From the NCBI RefSeq assembly GCF_014649855.1, contig NZ_BMTV01000015.1, forward strand, positions 27,611 through 91,610: DNA of 64,000 bases, read 5' to 3'. This DNA is from Streptomyces roseolus. Lineage in GTDB: Bacteria > Actinomycetota > Actinomycetes > Streptomycetales > Streptomycetaceae. The notes beneath the pieces were generated by a model. The model was given only the letters and a program-made list of their open reading frames with translations. It was not told the DNA's origin and did not search any database. How positions within the stretch are numbered: the first letter of the stretch is position 1; each line of letters opens with the position of its first letter. Shown piece by piece: positions 1-7,335 of this stretch. The translations under genes and the position numbers were made by a program.

Positions 1-1
1 T

Positions 2-976
2 TCGGGCTCGGGCTCGGTCCCCGGCTACGACTCGGGGTCGGGCTCGGGGTCGGGGTCGGGCTCCGGTGAAGGGAGCGCCGCAGAGGCGCTGGCGCGGCGG
101 TTCGACGCCGACCGCGGCCATCTGCGCGCCGTCGCCTACCGCATGCTCGGCTCGCTCAGCGAGGCCGAGGACGCCGTCCAGGAGACCTGGTTCAAGCTCA
201 GCCGCACCGACGTGAGCGGGGTCGCCAACCTCACCGGCTGGCTGACCACGGTCATCGGCCGGGTCTGCCTGGACATGCTGCGCTCCCGTGGCTCCCGGCG
301 CGAGGACCCGCTCGACACCTACGTACCGGATCCGATCGTGCACGTCCCGGGCATCGGCGACCCGGAGCACGCCGCCGAGCTCACCGAGTCCGTCGGCCTC
401 GCGCTCCTCGTCGTCCTGGAGACGCTGTCGCCCGCCGAGCGGCTCGCCTTCGTGCTGCACGACATGTTCGCCGTCTCCTTCGACGAGATCGCGCGGATCG
501 TGGACCGCACGCCGGCGGCGACCCGCCAGCTGGCGAGCCGGGCCCGGCGGCGCGTCCAGGACGCCGACCCCGGGCCCGGGCCCGACGCGCGCCGCCAGCG
601 GGAGATCGCCGACGCCTTCCTCGCCGCCTCCCAGGGCGGCGACTTCGAGGGCCTGCTCGCCGTCCTCGACCCGGACGCGGTGCTGCGCGCCGACGGCGGC
701 CCGCTCCTCGCCGGCGCCTCCAAGCTGGTGCGCGGCGCCGAGGCGATCGTCCGGCAGGCCCTCATGTACGCGAGCTTCCGCAACGCGGCGCTGCCGCTCG
801 TCGTCAACGGCGCCCCGGCCGTCCTGGGGGTCGTCGACGGCAAGCCCGTCTCCCTGCTGGCCTTCACCATCGCCGGCGACCGCATCGTCCGGATGCACGT
901 GCTGGCCGACCCGGAGCGCCTCGCCGCCCTGGACATCCCGGAGGAGGCCCTGGCCCGCGCCGTGTACCCGGACTGA
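2..976 (+). CDS. ECF41/SigJ-like RNA polymerase sigma factor with SnoaL-like C-terminal domain (5' partial)
   Basis: The frame is open from the window edge to TGA at 974-976, so the start lies upstream. The first ATG in frame (143) would cut into sigma region 2 and is not the start. Region 2 reads from about RRFDADRGHLRAVAYRML with the following EDAVQETW; region 4 follows at about 420-570 (LSPAERLAFVLHDMF). After this comes a SnoaL-like domain that in ECF41 sigma factors replaces an anti-sigma partner. The usual DGGGK motif appears as DGGPL and the usual NPDK as ADPERL. The visible N-terminus is a Ser-Gly repeat encoded by TCGGGC-type hexamers, unusual for this family. The role (extracytoplasmic stress or redox transcription) is inferred from the family. 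Confidence 0.85.
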   Translation, partial: SGSGSVPGYDSGSGSGSGSGSGEGSAAEALARRFDADRGHLRAVAYRMLGSLSEAEDAVQETWFKLSRTDVSGVANLTGWLTTVIGRVCLDMLRSRGSRREDPLDTYVPDPIVHVPGIGDPEHAAELTESVGLALLVVLETLSPAERLAFVLHDMFAVSFDEIARIVDRTPAATRQLASRARRRVQDADPGPGPDARRQREIADAFLAASQGGDFEGLLAVLDPDAVLRADGGPLLAGASKLVRGAEAIVRQALMYASFRNAALPLVVNGAPAVLGVVDGKPVSLLAFTIAGDRIVRMHVLADPERLAALDIPEEALARAVYPD

Positions 977-1002
977 TCCCCCGGGGCCGTACCGTCGACC
1001 CC

Positions 1003-1686
1003 ATGAACAGCCACGAACCGCCGGACGGCGGCGACCCGGCGGGCGCGGCCCACCGCGACCACTGGCAGTCCACGTACGCCGCCCACCCCGGCATGTACGG
1101 GGACGAGCCCTCCGCCCCGGCCCGGTACGCCGCCGGGCTCTTCCGGGAGGCGGGCGCCCGGGACGTCCTGGAGCTGGGCGCCGGGCACGGCCGGGACGCC
1201 CTCCACTTCGCCCGTACGGGATTCTCCGTACGGGCGACGGACTTCAGCGCCACCGGCCTGGCCCAGCTGACGGCGGCGGCCGAGGCCCGGGGGCTCGCGG
1301 ACCGGATCGGCACCGCGGTCCAGGACGTGCGCGAACCGCTGGCCGCCGCCGACGGCTCCGCGGACGCGGTCTTCGCCCACATGCTGATGTGCATGGCCCT
1401 GTCGACGGCCGAGATCCGCGCCCTGACCGCCGAGGTGCACCGGGTGCTGCGCCCCGGCGGCCGGTTCGTCTTCACGGTCCGGCACACCGGGGACGCCCAC
1501 TACGGGACGGGCCGCGACCTCGGCGACGACATCCACGAGCACGGCGGCTTCGCCGTGCACTTCTTCTCCCGCGCGCTGGTCGAGGAGCTGGCCGCCGAGG
1601 GCTGGCTGCTCGACGACGTCACCCCCTTCGAGGAGGGCGAACTCCCGCGCCGGCTCTGGCGGGTGACGATGACCCGCGTCCCGTAG
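1003..1686 (+). CDS. SAM-dependent class I methyltransferase
   Basis: The 227-residue protein has a Rossmann-fold methyltransferase core. Motif I is at about residues 54-65 (VLELGAGHGRDA). An acidic residue follows in ATDFSATGL, and the post-III segment HRVLRPGGRFVFTVRH is typical of methyltransferase domain 11/25 families. It begins 27 bases after the sigma factor stop on the same strand, so the two could be co-transcribed. No strong ribosome binding site is visible before the ATG; translation may be coupled. The substrate cannot be told from sequence. Confidence 0.85.
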   Translation: MNSHEPPDGGDPAGAAHRDHWQSTYAAHPGMYGDEPSAPARYAAGLFREAGARDVLELGAGHGRDALHFARTGFSVRATDFSATGLAQLTAAAEARGLADRIGTAVQDVREPLAAADGSADAVFAHMLMCMALSTAEIRALTAEVHRVLRPGGRFVFTVRHTGDAHYGTGRDLGDDIHEHGGFAVHFFSRALVEELAAEGWLLDDVTPFEEGELPRRLWRVTMTRVP

Positions 1687-1695
1687 ACCGCTCCC

Positions 1696-2358
1696 CTACC
1701 CGGCCGGCCGACGGGTCTTCAGCAGGGAGGCTCCGATGGCCAGGGACGCGGCGCCGCTGGCGAGGCCGAGGACGGCGCCGGCGGCCACGTCGCCGGGGTA
1801 GTGGACGCCGGTGTGGACGCGGGAGTAGCCGACCGCCGAGGCGAGCAGCGCCAGCGGCACCGCCGCGGGCGGCAGGGCCACGCCGGCGGCGGTGGCGAAG
1901 GCGACCGCCGAGGCGGTGTGGCCGGACGGGAACGAGGCCGACTCCGGCATCGGCACGTGCCGGCCCGCCACCACCCGCGCCGCCTCCCGGTCCGGGCGCG
2001 GCCGGCGGACCAGCCGCTTGCCGAGGAGGTTGGCCGTCGCCGAGGCGATCGCGATCGCGCCGAGGCCCGCGGCCGCGGCACGGCGCGGGCGTCCCGGGAT
2101 GAGGGCGAGCCCGGCGGCGACGGCGAAGGAGATCTTGGAGTGGTCGGCGGCGTTCGACAGCCGGCGCAGACCGACGTCCAGCGCGGGCGTCGGCGTGGCG
2201 GCCACCGCCCCGTACACGGCCCCGTCCACCGCCCGCAGGTCGTGCAGCACGGCCCGGGCCGTGGAGAAGGCGGCCCGGGGCCGGTCGCGCAGCCGCACGG
2301 CGGACGCCGTCCGCGTGCCGCCCCCGTCCTCGTTCCTGCTCTGGTCCTCACTGCTCAT
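1696..2358 (-). CDS. PAP2 superfamily phosphatase, membrane-associated
   Basis: The 220-residue protein carries the three PAP2 phosphatase motifs: KRLVRRPRP (Kx6RP), PSGHTAS and SRVHTGVHYPGD (SRx5Hx3D), with hydrophobic segments between them. Such enzymes dephosphorylate lipid phosphates or polyprenyl diphosphates at the membrane. Its ATG overlaps the stop of the lipid kinase gene by 4 bases (ATGA), so the two are translationally coupled. A kinase and a phosphatase of lipids in one operon suggests a shared pool of phospholipid or isoprenoid phosphate. The exact substrate is unknown. Confidence 0.9.
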   Translation of the reverse strand: MSSEDQSRNEDGGGTRTASAVRLRDRPRAAFSTARAVLHDLRAVDGAVYGAVAATPTPALDVGLRRLSNAADHSKISFAVAAGLALIPGRPRRAAAAGLGAIAIASATANLLGKRLVRRPRPDREAARVVAGRHVPMPESASFPSGHTASAVAFATAAGVALPPAAVPLALLASAVGYSRVHTGVHYPGDVAAGAVLGLASGAASLAIGASLLKTRRPAG

Positions 2359-3917
2359 GCGCCACTCCTGTAGGAGTCCTCGGACGACGTCCGAGGACGG
2401 TTGACAGCGGAAGTTCCCGCACTGCTACCCGGCCTGCTACCCGCACTGCTGCCCGGCCTGCCGCCCGCACCGCTTCCGGCACCGCTTCCGGCACCGCTTC
2501 CGGAACCATTCCACGCCCCCGCCCGGTACGGGTCGGGGAAGGCGATCCGTACGAGCCGCCGCCAGTCCAACGGCGGAGGCGGCGGAACCACTCCCGGCCG
2601 GACCCTCGGCACCAGCACGCGCAGCGCCCGCGGCCGCAGTTCGCAGACGACCGGGGTGGGCAGGACGAGCGCCTCCCCGTCCACGGCCACCGGCAGCGTC
2701 CGCTCCGCCTTCGGCTCACCGGTGTTGGTGACCCCTCCGTGGACTTCGACGCGCTGCGCGGTCAGGACGTTGAGCGCGTCGGACCGGTTGCCGAGGACGG
2801 CCAGCTCGGCGGCGTCCGCTGCGCCGTCCACACGGATGCCGATGACGCCGAGCCGGCCGCCGTCCAGACGGGTGCGGTGCCCGGCGCCCGCGCTGAACGG
2901 ATCGGGCGCGGCGTACGGGTTGTTGCTGACGAGGATGGCCTGCTGGCCCGGCAGCCGGGTGTCGTCGGCGGTCGCGTCGAGCCGGTCGCCGAGGCCGCCC
3001 CGCAGCAGGTCGGGCAGTGCCTCGAACGCCGTCTCGGCCTTGGCGTCGCGGTACTCGGGACGCTGCACCACGTCCGCGTACACCCCGAAGGAGACCGTGT
3101 TGACGAAGGGCCGGCCGGCGACCGTGCCGAGGTCGACCCGGAGCTCCTCCCCGTCGGTGAGCGCGTCCAGGCAGGCCGCCGGATCGTCCCGGTCGAGCCC
3201 CAGGTCCATGGCGAAGTGGTTCCGCGTCCCGGCGGAGATCACCAGGAAGGGCAGATCGTGCTCGACGGCCACCGCCGCGACGAGCGCCTGGGTGCCGTCC
3301 CCGCCGGCGACCCCGAGCAGATCGGCGCCGTCGGCGACGGCCTTCCGGGCGAGCGCCGTGACGTCCACGGGCGCGGCCGGATCGAGCACCACGACCCGCG
3401 CCCCCAGCCGCTCCGCCTTGCGCGCGAGCCCGAACCGCTCGACCTTCCCTCCCCCGGACTTCGGATTCATGATCAGCACCGGGTTCCGGGGCCGCTCCGC
3501 GGCCACGGCGGGCGCGGGCGCGTCGACCGCCTCACCCGGCTTGCGCAGCGCCGCCCGCGCACACCCCAGCGCCACCGACCACAGCCCGAGCGCGGCCAGC
3601 GCGTACAGCCACAACCCCCCGACGACGTACAGCACGAGCACGCCCACCGGCGCCCCCACGGCCACCACGCCCCCCGCGACCCGCAGGGCCCCCCGGTGCG
3701 CGACGAACCACCACAGCCCCACGGCCCCGGCGACCAGCCCCACGACCCCGCTCAGCAGCACGTACAGCCCGCCGCCGCCCAACGCGGACAGCAGCACGAC
3801 CACCGCACCCGCGGCCGCCGCCAACGCCCACCGGGCCAACTCCCGGGCGCCCCCGGCCCCGACCCCGCCGCCCCACCACCGCACGTCCCCGTCCACGACC
3901 CCACCTCCACCTTCCAA
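2355..3917 (-). CDS. Diacylglycerol kinase-family lipid kinase with N-terminal membrane segments
   Basis: The 520-residue protein starts with about three to four hydrophobic helices (roughly residues 25-130). A DAGK catalytic domain follows: NPVLIMNPKSGGGK, the nucleotide-binding GVAGGDGTQA and the ISAGTRNHFAMDLG segment, all standard for YegS/DgkB-like kinases. The C-terminal 60 residues are a Gly/Ser/Ala/Arg low-complexity tail encoded by tandem repeats around 2420-2510. It overlaps the downstream PAP2 gene by 4 bases. The start at 3917 is the first ATG of the frame, but a later start is possible because the first 20 residues are Gly/Trp-rich and not diagnostic. Confidence 0.85.
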   Translation of the reverse strand: MEGGGGVVDGDVRWWGGGVGAGGARELARWALAAAAGAVVVLLSALGGGGLYVLLSGVVGLVAGAVGLWWFVAHRGALRVAGGVVAVGAPVGVLVLYVVGGLWLYALAALGLWSVALGCARAALRKPGEAVDAPAPAVAAERPRNPVLIMNPKSGGGKVERFGLARKAERLGARVVVLDPAAPVDVTALARKAVADGADLLGVAGGDGTQALVAAVAVEHDLPFLVISAGTRNHFAMDLGLDRDDPAACLDALTDGEELRVDLGTVAGRPFVNTVSFGVYADVVQRPEYRDAKAETAFEALPDLLRGGLGDRLDATADDTRLPGQQAILVSNNPYAAPDPFSAGAGHRTRLDGGRLGVIGIRVDGAADAAELAVLGNRSDALNVLTAQRVEVHGGVTNTGEPKAERTLPVAVDGEALVLPTPVVCELRPRALRVLVPRVRPGVVPPPPPLDWRRLVRIAFPDPYRAGAWNGSGSGAGSGAGSGAGGRPGSSAGSRPGSSAGTSAVNRPRTSSEDSYRSGA

Positions 3918-4000
3918 GCCTCCCCCACCCTCCCCCGAACCACCCCACGACAGCAGCCGTTAGCGGGAAGATCACACCTCCTTCCGGGCAGCCGGGGACG

Positions 4001-4222
4001 TCAGCCGTGCGCCCGGACCGTCAGATACGGATCCCGCCGCAGCACCTCGCGACTGCCGAGCAGCACGCCGACGGCGAGCCCCGCCGCGGGCAGGAGCAAC
4101 AGGGCGAACGCCTCGTACGGCCAGGGCAGGGCGTCCGTACGGGCGATGGGCAGCCCGAGCACCCCGCTGAGCGGCCCGGCGGCCAGCACCGCGCAGAGCA
4201 CTCCGGTCCCCGCGCCGGCCAC
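4001..4222 (-). CDS. Small putative membrane protein, 73 aa
   Basis: A GTG-started frame encodes 73 residues with two hydrophobic stretches (about residues 5-25 and 37-58) and a charged C-terminus. Third codon positions are almost all G or C, like neighbouring real genes. A G-rich stretch precedes the GTG but no convincing Shine-Dalgarno sequence is visible. I do not recognise a family. It could be a real small membrane protein upstream of the lipid kinase gene, or a chance frame in high-GC DNA. Confidence 0.4.
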   Translation of the reverse strand: MAGAGTGVLCAVLAAGPLSGVLGLPIARTDALPWPYEAFALLLLPAAGLAVGVLLGSREVLRRDPYLTVRAHG

Positions 4223-4250
4223 CCCCCGTCCGCCACGGCCCGCCGGGCAC

Positions 4251-4634
4251 GCCCGTACTCCCTCCCCGACCGTGGCCCGTTTCCGGCCGCTCCCGTCCCC
4301 TGCTCGTTCACCCGTCTGCGGTAGCCGGATAATCCGTTGACGCCCCCGGGAGACGCCTTGTTAGCCTGCGGAGGTCGTTCTGATTCTTGATGGGCCCGAG
4401 CGCCCTGGGAAAGGGTGTTTTATGCCCCGGCCCGCGCCGAGTGCGCCTCGCCGTACCGCGTAACCGTCCGTCGCCTTTCGCCGCCCGTTTGCCCGGGTGG
4501 CCGCCGGACGTGTTCTCCGGTGCTCCGCACGTGCCCGTACGCCACCGTTCCGTGGCGTCGTCGGGCTGCCTTCCGACGAGGCCCCTCGGCCTGCTCTTGC
4601 TGTCTCGACCGACTTCTCAGCAAGGAGCAACCGG
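4251..4634 (+). promoter_or_regulatory. Leader region upstream of RNHCP genes with candidate promoter
   Basis: No convincing gene is seen in these 384 bases. A sigma-70-like pair is present: TTGACG at 4337-4342 and TAGCCT at 4362-4367, spaced 19 bases. If used, it would give a leader of roughly 260 bases before the first RNHCP start. The leader is moderately GC-rich with several short inverted repeats but matches no riboswitch I recognise. The promoter call is inference. Confidence 0.35.
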
Positions 4635-5009
4635 GTGTCCAACCCCACCTCCCCTCACGCCCACCACACCCTCGGTCTCGGCACCTTCGCCTGTGCGTGG
4701 TGCGGGCTCACCGTGTCCGCGTACGCCTCCGACGGCGTGCCGCGCAACCACTGCCCGTCCTGTCTGCACTCCCGGCACGTGCTCGACCACGTCGAGGGCG
4801 GGGCGAGCGACTGCGAGGGCCGGATGTCGCCGATCGCCATCGCCGTCCTGCGCACCGGTGACTGGAGGGTGATCCACCGCTGCGTGCGCTGCGACGAGCT
4901 CACCTCCAACCCGGTGTGCGTCGACGACAACCAGCTCATCCTCATGCGCATGGCGGTCCGTCCGCTGGCCCAACCGCCCTTCCCGCTCGAAGCGTTCGGA
5001 ACCCTCTGA
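4635..5009 (+). CDS. RNHCP domain protein, copy 1
   Basis: GTG at 4635 is chosen because AAGGAG sits 8 bases upstream (4622-4627); it gives 124 residues. The protein has two CxxC-type pairs (CAWC, CPSC), the family signature RNHCP inside VPRNHCPSCLHSRHVLD, and a third pair in HRCVRCDEL. This matches the RNHCP family, small presumed zinc-binding proteins common in actinomycetes and of unknown biochemical role. It lies 27 bases upstream of a paralogue and is probably co-transcribed with it. Confidence 0.85.
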   Translation: MSNPTSPHAHHTLGLGTFACAWCGLTVSAYASDGVPRNHCPSCLHSRHVLDHVEGGASDCEGRMSPIAIAVLRTGDWRVIHRCVRCDELTSNPVCVDDNQLILMRMAVRPLAQPPFPLEAFGTL

Positions 5010-5036
5010 CCGCCCGGAACCGGAAGGAGCACCACC

Positions 5037-5456
5037 ATGCCGCGCCACAACCGCACCGGCCGGGGCCGCGGCCGGCCCCAGCGGTACAAGGACGTCCTGC
5101 ACGCCCATGGCGGGCACCGGTCCCACGACTTCCGGTGCGCGTCCTGCCGGCTCGACGTGTCCCCGACCGCCCCCGGCACCGCGCACCGGAACCACTGCCC
5201 CCACTGCCTCGCCAGCCTGCACGTCGACCGGAGGATCCCGGGCGACCGCGCCGCGGACTGCCGGGGCCGGATGGAGGCGCTGGGCATGTCCGTCCGCCCG
5301 GACGGCGAGTGGCTGATCATCCACGAGTGCGTCTCCTGCGGCGAGCTCAGCGCCAACCGCGTCGCCGGCGACGACAACCCGCTCGCCCTGGTCCGCCTCG
5401 CCCTCCGCCCCCTCGCCGACCCCCGGACCGCCGGGCGCGCCCTGCTCGCCCTGTGA
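5037..5456 (+). CDS. RNHCP domain protein, copy 2
   Basis: This 139-residue paralogue of the preceding gene has a clear GGAAGGAG ribosome site just before its ATG. It shares the CASC, HRNHCPHC and CVSC cysteine pairs, the D-x-x-GRM segment and the SANRVAGDDN segment near the end. It adds an Arg/Gly-rich N-terminus (RTGRGRGRP). The two genes look like a tandem duplication in one operon that ends at the hairpin 5482-5510. Function is unknown; the zinc ribbon-like cysteines and basic start suggest nucleic-acid binding, which is inference. Confidence 0.85.
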   Translation: MPRHNRTGRGRGRPQRYKDVLHAHGGHRSHDFRCASCRLDVSPTAPGTAHRNHCPHCLASLHVDRRIPGDRAADCRGRMEALGMSVRPDGEWLIIHECVSCGELSANRVAGDDNPLALVRLALRPLADPRTAGRALLAL

Positions 5457-5481
5457 CCCGGGAGGAATAGGCGGGAACGAC

Positions 5482-5510
5482 GCAGCCCCAGGTCGGTGAC
5501 CTGGGGCTGC
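5482..5510. terminator. Hairpin terminator, 13-bp stem
   Basis: A perfect 13-bp stem (5482-5494 with 5498-5510) closes a GGT loop 25 bases after the second RNHCP stop. It can serve that operon. Before island insertion it would also have been the terminator of tRNA-Lys on the minus strand. Confidence 0.75.
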
Positions 5511-5521
5511 GGGCGCTCTGT

Positions 5522-5564
5522 GGTAGGCCGTGTGGGACTCGAACCCACAACCAATGGATTAAAA
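5522..5564. repeat. Left attachment-site copy (tRNA-Lys 3' fragment)
   Basis: These 43 bases are identical to 14664-14706. They represent the T arm, variable loop and anticodon 3' half of tRNA-Lys(TTT). Identity stops just past the anticodon (AAAA then C instead of G), so no complete tRNA is present here. Confidence 0.9.
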
Positions 5565-5679
5565 CTCCTGGCCGGATCCGACCGGGTGATGCCGGGCGGT
5601 GCTGCTCCGTCCGAGGATGCCTGGTCGGACAGGGTGAGCGGTGCCGCATGGTCCGACCGGAACCGGGCCGTGCCGGAAC

Positions 5680-5703
5680 GTCCGCTCACTCATCGCTCAC
5701 GCA
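5680..5703. repeat. Island-end repeat, candidate integrase arm-type site (left)
   Basis: The sequence contains two CGCTCAC units 11 bases apart. It is almost the same (two mismatches in about 23) as 14550-14573 at the opposite end of the island and in the same orientation. Paired short direct repeats inside both ends fit arm-type recombinase sites, but this is inference. Confidence 0.5.
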
Positions 5704-5735
5704 CGGACGGCGCTGCGGTCGACGTCGATCCCGCG

Positions 5736-6392
5736 TCACGCGCTCGACAGCATCGTTGCCACCGACTGGAACCAGGCGCCGTACGAGAACGGATCGGGTG
5801 GGCCGACCTCCATGCCGAGTTCGGCGGCCGCCAAGGCGTAGTCGCCCTCGTCCAGGGGGAGGGCGAGCAGCTCGTGGAGCTCGCCCACGAGCCGGGCCAC
5901 CAGCTGGGGGTGGGTCGTGGCGGCGTAGTCGGCGACGGCTGCGTCGTGGTCGGGGAACTCGTCGACGACGTCCTGCGAGAACCAGCCCCCGAGCAACTGC
6001 GCGGTCTCCGGGAAGCGCGCGTGCCACTCCCAGTGTGTCCGGGGTGACGACGGCTCCGGCACGTCGCCCTCCTCGATGCTCCTCTTCAGGTGGTCGGCCA
6101 GCACCCCCAGCCAAGCGCCGATCGCGGCCTGCGGCATCCCGGTGTCCGGAATCGCGTAGAACTCGCCCAGCTCATGTCGGAGGCGGCCCGGAGGGTTGCG
6201 GCTGTACGCGCGCAGCTGACGCTCTGCCTCCGCGATCGCCGAGGGCCGGGTGTGCCAGGTGTGCCGCAGATAGGCGTCGAGCGCGTCGCTGCGCCGCTCC
6301 GGGGTGTCGTCGGCCGACCGGCCCAGGTACGCCCGCATCACCTGGTCCAGTTCGCCGTAGCGGCGGTCGTGTTCGAGCGGCTTCATGGACAT
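5736..6392 (-). CDS. CdiI-like contact-dependent inhibition immunity protein
   Basis: The 218-residue soluble protein begins with a segment (LDQVMRAYLGR, then RLRHELGEFYAI and IGAWLGVLADHL) that resembles the actinobacterial family annotated as contact-dependent growth inhibition immunity protein. The C-terminal half is acidic and helical. It starts 13 bases after the stop of the truncated RNase A toxin cassette, with AGGGG as ribosome site, the usual toxin-then-immunity order. I infer that it binds and neutralises an RNase A-like toxin domain. It is the last gene before the left attachment repeat. Confidence 0.6.
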   Translation of the reverse strand: MSMKPLEHDRRYGELDQVMRAYLGRSADDTPERRSDALDAYLRHTWHTRPSAIAEAERQLRAYSRNPPGRLRHELGEFYAIPDTGMPQAAIGAWLGVLADHLKRSIEEGDVPEPSSPRTHWEWHARFPETAQLLGGWFSQDVVDEFPDHDAAVADYAATTHPQLVARLVGELHELLALPLDEGDYALAAAELGMEVGPPDPFSYGAWFQSVATMLSSA

Positions 6393-6405
6393 GTGCGTAC
6401 GGCCC

Positions 6406-6705
6406 CTACAGGTAGAACGGGACGGTCGTATGGACGACGAAGCCGTGCGGGCTCGCCGGTTCGCGGCGCAGCACCACGCGTGCCGCGCGCACGTCGACAG
6501 GACCGTGCCCGGCCAGCAGATCGGCCGCGAGCTGCACCCGGCCCACGGGCTCCTCGCGGGAGGGCCAGGCGGACTCGATGGTGAGCCGAGCCCGGGTCCC
6601 CTGGGCGAGCCAGCGGTGGATCGCCTGCTCGTTGGCGGTCACCACCTGCTGGGTGGCCCAGTGGGCGGTCTCCCGGTCGGGGTAGGAGGCGGAGCGGGTG
6701 AGCAC
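6406..6705 (-). pseudogene. Orphan C-terminal fragment of an RNase A-like CDI/polymorphic toxin
   Basis: The 99-residue frame (GTG at 6703-6705) matches the C-terminal two thirds of the bacterial RNase A-like toxin domain. Visible pieces are SASYPDRETAHWATQQ, AIHRWL, RVVLRR and the final GFVVHTTVPFYL. The same elements occur in the full toxin upstream (ASAFPTYRRAEEL, AIDAWI, FTVMTSMP). The first part of the domain, with the paired histidines, is missing. It therefore looks like a displaced, start-less cassette kept next to its own immunity gene. Such orphan modules can be reactivated by recombination onto a full toxin gene in other polymorphic toxin loci. It could also be expressed as an inactive protein. 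Confidence 0.65.
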
Positions 6706-6745
6706 GAGGCATCCTTTCGAATCGCCCAGTCGGCGGGCGGGCGGC

Positions 6746-7309
6746 TCAGTGGTCGGAGAAGTTCCAGAACATGCCGACCTCGGTGTCGGAGACGACGATC
6801 AGGCCGTAGTCCTCCGTGTAGACACTGAGCGGGCTGTACCCCCAGTCCGGCGTCGAGAAGTCGAGCGTGCCGGGGACGCGGCCGGGCCGGGTGACGTTGG
6901 TGTGGAAGGTGGCGGCCACCCCGTACCGCGCGAGGATCGTGCGCGCCATCGTCCGCAGCTCCTCTTCGCTCTCCGTGAAGCGCCTCAGGTTCGACAGGGT
7001 GCAGCGGTCGTCCGTGAGGGCCAGGAGCAGGTTCTCGGCGCTGTCCAGGTCGATCTCCTTCAGGCGCGCGGCGATGTACTCCGGAGGGTGAACGGCGAAG
7101 GGGTACGTGGGGAACCCCTCGCGCGCCGGGGACTCTGCCGCGTCGTCGAGACCGTCCCAGCCCCTGGGGTCCGGGACGGACCGGGCCATCAGGGCGATGA
7201 CATCGAGGACCCAGTCCTCGTGGCGGCGCGGGCCCGTGGCGTCGTACGGGTACGCGTCCTCGAACAGGTGGCGTACCGCGGCTTCCCACGAGGCTTGGTC
7301 GACGGACAT
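6746..7309 (-). CDS. Putative immunity protein of the T7SS RNase A-like toxin
   Basis: The ATG at 7307-7309 lies 26 bases after the toxin stop, with GAGAAAGG as ribosome site. A longer frame through the toxin gene is spurious. The 187-residue product is acidic and soluble, with no signal peptide or membrane segment. I do not recognise a named family. Position directly after a toxin gene, size and acidity support an immunity role (inference). Its end has the sequence TEVGMFWNF, reminiscent of immunity proteins with a C-terminal beta sheet. Confidence 0.65.
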   Translation of the reverse strand: MSVDQASWEAAVRHLFEDAYPYDATGPRRHEDWVLDVIALMARSVPDPRGWDGLDDAAESPAREGFPTYPFAVHPPEYIAARLKEIDLDSAENLLLALTDDRCTLSNLRRFTESEEELRTMARTILARYGVAATFHTNVTRPGRVPGTLDFSTPDWGYSPLSVYTEDYGLIVVSDTEVGMFWNFSDH

Positions 7310-7335
7310 GGGTGCTGGCCTTTCTCGGCTGGACG

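Noticed and set aside
2420..2515. CRISPR-like short repeats in the lipid kinase tail and in other repeat tracts
   Set aside because: The repeats are directly adjacent, without unique spacers, and encode Gly/Ser/Ala-rich protein. No CRISPR array or cas gene is seen in the window.
5522..5564. Possible tRNA-Lys gene
   Set aside because: Only the 3' part is present and no 5' half can pair. It is an attachment-site duplicate.
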